Source of the DNA: Diatrype stigma
Taxonomy: Eukaryota > Ascomycota > Sordariomycetes > Xylariales > Diatrypaceae
Reading direction: 5' to 3'
NCBI GenBank assembly: GCA_022225965.2
Contig: JAKJXP020000141.1
Span: forward strand, 1-64,000
DNA length: 64,000 nucleotides
Each line of letters begins with the position of its first letter. The stretch's first letter is position 1. Below are positions 56,963 to 64,000 of this stretch, one piece after another. Position numbers and translations under genes: made by a program. The notes under the pieces are model-generated. The model did not search any database. It saw nothing but the letters and a program-made list of their open reading frames with translations, and had not been told where the DNA came from.

Positions 56963-58127
56963 TCAACAACAGGAAGCCACTTCGACAATTGCCGTTGTAG
57001 GCAACGACCCTGCTTTCAGGGGTACTGTATCCGTAGCCTGGCCCTGGGCCGCCTTAGATATCCTCCTCTCTGCCATGGTGACCGCTATGTTGAAGGCGTT
57101 CTGGGTGCTGCTGATGGCGGCAATGTTCTTCCCGACAATGTCGAAGGCCGTCCCGTGAGCAGGAGTCGCCACGGGAATGGGGAGACCTCCCTGCACCGTG
57201 ACGCCGCCGTCGAATGAGAGAAGCTTCATCGCGATCTGTCCCTGGTCATGATACATGGTGACTATACCGTCGAAGTGCTGTCGCTTCAAGAAAATGGTAT
57301 CACAGGGGAAAGGGCCTTGTACATCGATGCCCTTCTCCCTGGCAGCGTCGACCGCAGGTCGAATATGGTCAATCTCCTGGCGTCCGAAAGCCCCATTTTC
57401 CCCATTGTGTGGGTTCAGCGCGCAGATACCCAAGCGAGGGTTGTTCACTCCGGACTCCCACCTATCACGCGATGCATTAAGTCAACCATGTCTTTCGATG
57501 AGTTTCAGGTATTCAACAAAAACAGTGCAGGTCATACCTCAGTCTGTGGAGCAATTCGATAGCCTTCAATGTCGACTCCTTAGAGATGCGCTGAGCAACC
57601 TCTTCAATGCCAATGTGACTTGTGACTCGCGCCGTCCACAGTGGTCCGGCAATGTTGATCTCACTCGTAGTTCCGTCGAACTCCAGCTGGTTGGCAAACC
57701 ACCGGAGCTCGTCCTCTTCCGTCATGCCGGCCTTCTTCAGCGAGCTCTTGTTCAGGGGGCCGAAGACAATCGCATCAACCTGGCCAGCCTTCACCAACTG
57801 AATAGCCCGCTTGAGCTGATAGATGCTCCGGGCGCCGCTGGCTGCAGAGACCTCCGAGCGCGTGGACTGAAATTGGGATGCGGTGTTATCGTCGAGCACC
57901 TGGACGTTGTGCGGGCCAGCGGGATCATCAGATGCTGCAACGTGGATGCCGCCGGCATCAGCTATAGCGGATTCGAGTTCGGAACGATCCGCCAAGAGCA
58001 CAATGTCGGCTTTCTCGACATTTGCTGGATTGCTGAGCAGCTTGGCGATCAGTTCTGGGCCAACGCCTGACGGGTCACCCAGCGTCACGGCGATCCGTGC
58101 CCTTCGTGTATGTGAGTGTTGATGCAT
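56963..58127 (-). CDS. PdxA-family dehydrogenase (4-phosphothreonate/4-phosphoerythronate dehydrogenase-like)
   Basis: Two exons on the minus strand, 58127-57538 and 57461-56963, giving 362 aa. The join reads LLHRLRWESGVNNPRLGICALNPHNGE, with a 76-nt intron (GTATGA...GATAG). PdxA enzymes are metal- and NAD-dependent oxidative decarboxylases of phosphorylated four-carbon acids. Visible landmarks are the N-terminal VTLGDPSGVGPEL, the VFGPLNKSSL loop, the metal-ligand His motifs TSHIGI and YHDQGQIAMK, and the C-terminal GGLPIPVATPAHGTAFDIVGKN, where the third His ligand lies. The length equals that of bacterial PdxA. The sequence around HDQGQIAMK and the VQGGLPIPVATPAHGTAFD block looks to me closer to PdxA2, the D-threonate/D-erythronate catabolic form, than to the vitamin B6 enzyme. 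Fungi use PDX1/PDX2 for B6, so a catabolic role is favoured. The first ATG is at 58127. Confidence 0.86.
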
Positions 58128-58387
58128 ATTGTAGGAAAAGCCCACGGTCACTGGCGTAAGAAGAATATGGTTTGGGAAGACAATATAGTATCTACAAGCG
58201 TGTTGGTACTAGATGAACTAAAGAGGCTTTTGGTTGGTGATATGGCGCGAGCTTCTTATCAATCTTCTTATGCGCAGGAAGCCGACTTGTTCGTATATGT
58301 AAAATGGCACGCTATAAAGCACTATCGTTGAATTATTGGTAAGTCGGAGGCTTGAAGCGATCGTGCATGGGCTTTCATAATTGCCAC

Positions 58388-58401
58388 CGGCGGTTTCGCC
58401 G
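58388..58401. promoter_or_regulatory. CGG-N8-CCG palindrome, site 1
   Basis: Sequence CGGCGGTTTCGCCG: five-base inverted arms CGGCG/CGCCG around GTTT. It lies 261 bases upstream of the PdxA-like start codon. Confidence 0.6.
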
Positions 58402-58664
58402 ACTCATGATCCCTCAGGATCGCATTTCCACCGATTTACCCCAACCAACCCCATCCCCAGCCGGGCCAGCCCTCCCGTAGGGGCAGACAGGGGCAGGGGT
58501 AACTAGACCTAATCGCTAGAGCACGAGGTCTTGGCCAATATCTCTCTAGCTTGTCCTTCGTGTTGGAGTCGATGTTTGAATGCGACGCATGTGAATTCCC
58601 CAAAAACGAGCTCATATTGTGGTACGATGTACTTCTGCTGTGGTCTATCCCGAAGCGCGAGACA

Positions 58665-58678
58665 CGGCGCTTTCGCCG
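58665..58678. promoter_or_regulatory. CGG-N8-CCG palindrome, site 2
   Basis: Sequence CGGCGCTTTCGCCG, differing from site 1 at one central base. It lies 220 bases upstream of the MFS start codon. Confidence 0.6.
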
Positions 58679-58897
58679 AGACCGTCGGAGCATGGGGTCC
58701 CCGCATTGATCATCGCTCTACAGTAGTTGATCAGCATCCCCATGGGGAATATCCGCATTTATTATATTTAAGATCATCGAGTAGCTCCATCTTGAGGTCC
58801 CCGGAAGAATGAATCTCGTTGACTTGATCAATTTCTTGTCGAGCAATTCCTCTACCTCTAAGGTGGTTGGTTGACCTTGGTGTTTGCTTTTTCCACT

Positions 58898-60884
58898 ATG
58901 GCTATCAACGGTGGAAAAGACGCTGCCCAGCAGGTAGAGCATGTATCGTCTGGCGCTTCGATCAAGTCCGAGGATACCTCTCACAACAAAGATGCCGCCG
59001 CCGACATCCTTCAGGCTCAACAAATAGCTGCTCAATGGACAGAGGGAAGTCTAGAAGAGAAGCGGTTGGTGCGCAAGCTTGACTGGCGTATCCTTCCATG
59101 CGCATGGATACTGTACCTTCTAGGGTACCTTGACAGGTGAATTTTCCCAAGCCCTCGTTCATGATCGTAGCCTATGCACAAGCTCATAGCATACGACACG
59201 CATCGTTTACAACTTTACTGACTCTCATCATGATGCAGATCTAACATTGGGTAAGCAGGATGGATATTCTCCAATGATCGAGGTCTTTAACTAATAAGCT
59301 TGTGTACAGTAATGCAAAGACTGGTGGCATGGAAGATGACTTGAATCTATCCTCCAATCAATATTCCATCATTGTGCTCGTCTTCTTCATTTCCTACCTC
59401 GTATTCGAGGTCCCGGCGGTATGTGTAGCGTTATGCCTCCAGATCCAACAGCTGCCGGTCTTGCATGTCAAAAGGCTCAACTCGACCGTTCTAACGTACT
59501 GCCCGCACAGAACATGCTTCTCACAAGAATACGGCCACATGTGTTTCTACCAGGACTGGGTCTCCTATGGGGCACATTTGCTTGTCTCATGGCCACAACC
59601 CAGAATTGGAGCCAGATGGCGGCTATGAGATTCCTCCTCGGTATTGCAGAAGTATACCTCACTATCTAGGGAGCATATGATCGTTTCTGACATGCCCATA
59701 GGCTGGTTTCGCTCCGGGCTGCGCCTTTTACCTATCGTGTTGGTACCGGCGATATGAACTGGCTACTCGTTACGCCTTTTTGTACACATCGGTACCGATC
59801 GCGGGAGCGGTATCGGGGCTTCTAGCCGGAGTGATCACACAGTACATGGACGGTGCTGGTGGGCTACCGGGTTGGAGGTGGCTTTTCGTGAGTATCCCCT
59901 TTCCTGGCCCTCTTGATGACCAATACCTAACCATCAATCTGGTTCTTAGATCCTTGAAGGTCTCGTATCCGTTGTGGCGTCTGTCTTCGTTTTCTTTCTG
60001 ATGCCAGACTATCCATCCACCAGCCAGAGGTTCTTGAAAGAGGACGAGAGCCTTCTCGCATGCAACAGACTAGCAGTTGACGGCATCGCCTTGGCCCAGG
60101 GTGCGGGAGCCGAACAGATCTCCCATTGGGCCGCATTCGTGATGACCGTCAAGGATTGGAGAGTATGGGCACAGTGCCTACTTTTCGTGCTCGTCACGGG
60201 AGCTCAGACCATGCAGTACTTCATCCCAACGCTCGTGGAAAGCTTTGGGTGGGACGGATATGAAGGTCAATGTGAGTTAGCTTCTACCGACTGGATCACT
60301 GAACTCTCGTGACTTTCATCAGGAATATCCTGTGTTCTTTCCCCAGACTAACTCTTACGTCAGATCATACCATCCCAGCTTATGCAGCAGCGCTTGTCTA
60401 CGTCGTTGTGTGTTGCTTACTAGCGGACAAGTACAAGACCAAGTGGCCCTTTATCTGCGGTCTGTCCGTCGTTGGGTTTGTTCTATTCATCGCCGTCATG
60501 ACATCGTCCAACAGGGTCGCGCAGTACGTTCTCACGATATTCGCGTTCGGCACCATCTATGGCTGTTCTCCCTTGGTCAAGACTTGGGTTTCCGACGTCA
60601 TCCCCCAGCCAGCCGCAAAGAGAGCGGTGGCTCTAGCCCTAATCAACGCCATAGGAAACGCTTCGTCAATCTATTCGACCTGGCTTTGGCCGAGCAAGGA
60701 TGCGCCCCGGTACATTCCGGGGTTTGCGACCACGACTAGTTGGCTAGGGTTGCTTGCCGTATGTACGGTGATCTTCCAGTACTTCTTCAAGAAATACCCC
60801 ATAGCGAGAACGAACCATGCCGACGCCATAGCTGCCGAGTTACGAGCGAAAAGAGAAGCAGATGAGAGAGACACTAAGCTCTGA
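58898..60884 (+). CDS. MFS importer of the anion:cation symporter (ACS) family
   Basis: Seven exons: 58898-59136, 59239-59250 (12 nt), 59310-59418, 59511-59651, 59702-59887, 59950-60271 and 60364-60884, giving 509 aa, the usual length for the family. ACS proteins (allantoate, nicotinate, pantothenate and sugar-acid permeases) import organic anions with protons. The joins rebuild the family signature LDRSNIGNAKTGGMEDDLNL, split over three exons, then FEVPANMLLTRIRPHVFLPG, LLGIAEAGFAPGCAFYLSCWY, GWRWLFILEG and a second half with GTIYGCSPLVKTWVSDVIPQPAAKRAVALALINAIGN. Twelve membrane segments are expected. It is divergent from the PdxA-like gene and likely co-regulated with it, so its substrate may be the acid oxidised downstream. 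Confidence 0.9.
59239..59250 (+). other. 12-nt microexon in the ACS-MFS gene
   Basis: Exon ATCTAACATTGG between a TGCAG acceptor and a GTAAGC donor. It supplies the SNI of the conserved DRSNIGNAK motif, and both flanking introns are about 60-100 nt. Skipping it keeps the frame but deletes four residues of helix 1/2 entry. Confidence 0.85.
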
Positions 60885-61151
60885 TAGTCAATTTCTTTCA
60901 ATGCATGTTTGAGTTTTCCATCATGGCGCTCGTATGATTGTCGTTGGAAAGTAGCTAGATAGGGGGTATATTTCCGAAGGCCTATAAATGCATTCCAAAC
61001 ATGACAGAGGTAACATGGAACTATATATATTGTACTTTCAGTCTACTAACAGTCTGAGTATGTTGTGTTGCCTTATGGCATCTATTCATGCCAATCCCAC
61101 AATTAATATTGACCCCCTTTTTCGTACTGTACTTTTACTGCGCCGAGTTTC
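60885..61151. other. Convergent 3' region
   Basis: 267 bp. No gene is seen between the MFS and AAA protein stop codons. Confidence 0.6.
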
Positions 61152-64000
61152 CTATGCATCCTGGCGCTCTTTCAGCATAGTCTGTAAGAAGGGCAGAATA
61201 TCTTGTGAAGAAACACATAGCTCTTTATCTTCCCCGGGGTCTCCCCCGACTTGTCCTGCGTTCATGAAGGCATGCCCAATAATACTCCTTGCTAGAGTCT
61301 CTATATCCCGCCCGTTCGCCCAGCCCTTCGACATGGTGAGTTTTTTGAAAGTTTCGAGGATCATTTGCCGCGTCCCTGGTACTTCCCGACTATTCCCAAC
61401 CTTTATATTGAGTTTGCCGAGTTGTTGTGTCAGGTGGGAGAAGCAATGATGGGGTTCCATGTGCGGAAAGTTGATGTGGGTTGCAAAGCGGCTGCGAAGG
61501 CCCTGATTCGAATCCAAGAGCTTCTCCATGTCTGACGTGTAGCCAGCTAGAATCACCACCATGTTACCCACGTAGCGTGGCTTGGTCATGGCATCGACGA
61601 TCTCCCCAATCGCTTCCTTCGTAAAGATCGAGCTGTCAGATCCGGGATTCAGCCGGTAGGCCTCGTCGATGAAAAGCACTTTCCCAAGTCCCAGTTCGAA
61701 CTGGTTGATCACCTTCGGTCCCGTCTGGCCGCAGTATTGACCGATAAGGTCTGTGACAGAGCAAGTGATGACTTCATCGCTGGACAAGAAGCCCATGTCG
61801 TAGAAGAGGCGGCCAACTTTTCTAGCAGTTGATCTGATCGAGTGGAGTCAGCAACAACTTTCATTGGGATGAATTCAATCATTATGATAACTGTAACACG
61901 AAGCTTTAGGAGGGGGTGGGGGGTGTTAATATGCTTACGTCTTTCCAGTACCCGGAGGGCCCTTGAACACAAATGCCCATGGGATGTGTGGCCTCGGATC
62001 GATATCGTATCGACGCATCCCGTCGGCCATCTGCTGATACCCCCGGAACTGCTGAACAATGCTCTCGAAGCCCACGAATCCCTCAAAGAGCGAGTTGCGG
62101 TGCTCGTTAGCGCGTACGGCCCTATCGTAGTCCTTGTCGAAGTCCTCGGGCTCCAGCGGAAGCTCGTCCATCGCGAAGCGATCCACGCCGGCGGCTTCGA
62201 GCCTCTCCCTCTGCCTCAGCTTCGCCCGGGCGATGAGGTTCTCCACGTCGCCGCCGTTCCCGAACTTCGGGCTGACCCGCATCCTAGCCAGCACCTCGCG
62301 GGCCACCTTCTTGCCGCGCTCGGAAACGGAGACATCGTCGCTGGCCAGCTTTTCCAGCAGTATGTCGCAGAGCTGGTCCTCGTCGTAGCTGTCGAAGTGG
62401 AGAGCGTTCTCCCGGGGAAACCGCCGCTGGAGTCCGGGGTTGCAGCCCTGAAACATGGTCTCCATCTCCTCGGGATAGCCGGCGAGGATGATGCAGCGAT
62501 CCTCGCCGGGCGCCCCTGAGATCTCGGCCACGAGCGTGTCGATGATTGCCCGCCGAAAGATATCCGAGTTGTTGGACCCACTCCCGTTTCTCGTGTAAAG
62601 CATGTGGGCATCATCGATGACGAGCACGTTTCCCTTGGCTTCTTCGAGAGCTTCCTTGGTGTTCTTCTCCGATTTACCAATATACATATCGATGAGGTCG
62701 GCCGGGTTCTTCATGATGACTTTGCCTTTGGAAATGAGGTTGAGCTCCGCGAGGATTTGGCCGTAAAGGTAGGCGACTGTGGTTTTTCCAACCCCGGGCG
62801 GTCCGAGGAAGACGCGGTTGAGGTTCACTTTCAGCGGCTCCTTCCCCTGCGTCATCCGGTGGTAGTTGGTCGTAGCTTGAGCGTAGAGATGGCCGATCTC
62901 CCTCTTGACTCTCTCGAGCCCGATCATCTTTTGGATCGCCGTCCATGCTTTGCTTTTGGTTTGGATATCCTTAGGTGCGGGACCGAAGATGTCACTTGGC
63001 GTGATGATGCGGTGCTCTCCTTTCTGCCTCTCTGCAATGAATTTCTCCATGGCGTCTTGCTCCGGCCGATGCGTCTTAGCCCATTCGTACCATTCCTTCT
63101 CACATCTTAGGGATTGTCGGTTGTACACCACTTCGAGTTCCTCTTGCAAGATGTGAATATTCTGAGAACTCTCCTCATTCTTCCCAAAAGCACGCTCCTC
63201 ATTCTTCCTAAAAGCACGCTTTGCAATTGCGCGTAGACCAGCGTTACCGGCGTGGATGCCACCTTCCACTCTCCACGGGCTCTGCTTGAGAAGTCGTATC
63301 AGAAGTTGCAGAAACTCGTGCTCATTATAATCGTTGAGCTTAATCGGCTCGGGGAATCTCTTGCGTGCTTCCGGGCTGCCTCGTAAAGCAGAAGCTGAGG
63401 AGGGCCCCAGTTTTTGGTATGAGAATATGAGTGCAGCCCTGCTGTATCGGTTGTTGGCCTCCCTCAAAATGGCCTTTATCTCGTGGGCGCGATCAATCCT
63501 ATCCGCTTGTGAGAAAAAATATACCTACACGTCAAAAGAATCAGTATAATGAAGTCCGAGGGCCATAGTTGATGGATAATCCTCTTACACTAGCATCAAG
63601 GTCGTCACTAGCATCAGGGTCGTCACTCTCAAGAGTGTAGCCAGACATAGAGGTGAACTTGCGCATTGAGACAGCTCCAGTGGAATATAAAAACTGGGCG
63701 TAGATCTGCGCAATTCGCTTTTTTCCTTTTCACGAGTAAGAAATAGTCAGCCAGTATAATATGATATACGTTGTCCCATGTCAACGTACCGGTCCCAGCG
63801 TTACCATGAAGAATAAGGTCAAACTTCAGCCGGCTTATGTCTTCTCCCCATCGCTTGGCTACCTCAAGCCTGTTTTTCACGTGGAGGAAATGAGCCTTGA
63901 CATCTTCGTGTCCCACCATTGACATGATCTGATCCAAGTACTTGTTTTCTTGCCCTTCTTCTCGCTTCTGCCTCAGCCACTCCTTTCTCGACGGCGACTC
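61152..64000 (-). CDS. CbxX/CfqX-type multi-AAA ATPase, 5' part cut by window edge
   Basis: Four exons seen on the minus strand: beyond 64000 to 63790, 63725-63589, 63524-61939 and 61833-61152, giving 871 residues with no start codon. These fungal proteins carry two or three AAA modules related to Rubisco activase CbbX; their role in fungi is unknown. Module 1 (residues about 23-165) has Walker A GNAGTGKK and no recognisable Walker B. Module 2 has Walker A GPPGVGKTT (about 357) and Walker B VLVIDDAHML. Module 3 has GPPGTGKTSTARKVG (about 638) and VLFIDEAYRL. The module-3 acceptor at 61834 was chosen over a closer TAG because it restores STARKVGRLFYDMGF. The usual N-terminal region of such proteins lies outside the window. 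Two short coding tandem duplications occur in the segment between modules 1 and 2. Confidence 0.88.
63172..63219 (-). repeat. 24-bp coding tandem duplication
   Basis: Two adjacent 24-bp units differing by one base, encoding RAFRKNEE and RAFGKNEE in the AAA protein. The first and second units are 63172-63195 and 63196-63219. Confidence 0.9.
63591..63626 (-). repeat. 18-bp coding tandem duplication
   Basis: Two 18-bp units (63591-63608 and 63609-63626) differing by one base. They encode the SDDPDA/SDDLDA acidic repeat just before an intron donor in the AAA protein. Confidence 0.88.

Larger units (their letters stand above)
58128..58897. promoter_or_regulatory. Bidirectional promoter of the PdxA-like and ACS-MFS genes
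   Basis: 770 bp between divergent start codons. It carries two copies of the palindrome CGGCG(G/C)TTTCGCCG, at 58388 and 58665, of the CGG-N8-CCG type that Zn2Cys6 dimers bind. No gene is supported within it. Confidence 0.65.

Noticed and set aside
56963..58127. Vitamin B6 biosynthesis role for the PdxA-like protein
   Set aside because: Fungi use PDX1/PDX2, and the neighbourhood has an importer and a Zn2Cys6 regulator, which fits catabolism better. Not excluded by sequence alone.

Overview
The window is nuclear DNA from a filamentous ascomycete, most likely a Sordariomycete or a close relative. The evidence is as follows. Genes are split by short introns (about 50-320 nt) with GT(A/G)AGT-like donors, CTAAC/CTGAC branch sites and CAG/TAG acceptors. 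Three genes encode Zn2Cys6 transcription factors. PDR-type ABC, DHA1 and ACS-type MFS transporters, an EthD protein, an alpha-arrestin with PY motifs and a GUL-1/SSD1 orthologue are also present. The long intergenic stretches are rich in CTAC/GTAG microsatellites. I rebuilt 18 protein-coding genes and one intron-containing tRNA. Every multi-exon model was checked for phase and gives a whole number of codons. A 26-base tract dominated by C opens the window and may mark a contig end.

Layout. 0.6-14.3 kb holds conserved housekeeping genes: the SSD1 RNA-binding pseudonuclease (-), the GLE1 mRNA-export factor (+, with a GC-AG intron), the TLG1 Golgi SNARE (-, with a short 5' exon) and a METTL25-type methyltransferase (+). 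14.3-21.3 kb is a 7 kb gene-free block with two copies of one TA-flanked terminal-inverted-repeat element, one of them swollen by a 22-bp minisatellite. 21.3-27.5 kb carries a CASTOR-like ACT-domain protein and a six-exon secreted acid-sphingomyelinase-like phosphodiesterase. 27.5-33.5 kb holds a small basic/acidic protein and an F-box/ankyrin protein.

34.5-47.3 kb looks like a transport and resistance block: a DHA1 MFS transporter, an 11-exon PDR ABC transporter, and a divergently transcribed Zn2Cys6 regulator whose leader contains five CGG triplets in tandem. A second Zn2Cys6 regulator and a small EthD protein follow. 48.3-53.4 kb has an alpha-arrestin, a repeat-rich protein with a CX2C...CX2C end, and tRNA-Ile(AAU).

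53.9-60.9 kb is the most interesting part. A Zn2Cys6 regulator, a PdxA-family dehydrogenase and an ACS-family MFS importer lie together. The enzyme and the importer are divergent and share a 770-bp promoter that contains two nearly identical CGG-N8-CCG palindromes. Filamentous fungi make vitamin B6 by the PDX1/PDX2 route, so a PdxA homologue beside an organic-anion importer suggests a compact pathway for taking up and oxidising a phosphorylated four-carbon acid sugar such as threonate or erythronate. This is inference. The right edge holds a partial CbxX/CfqX-type triple-AAA protein whose first AAA module is degenerate.
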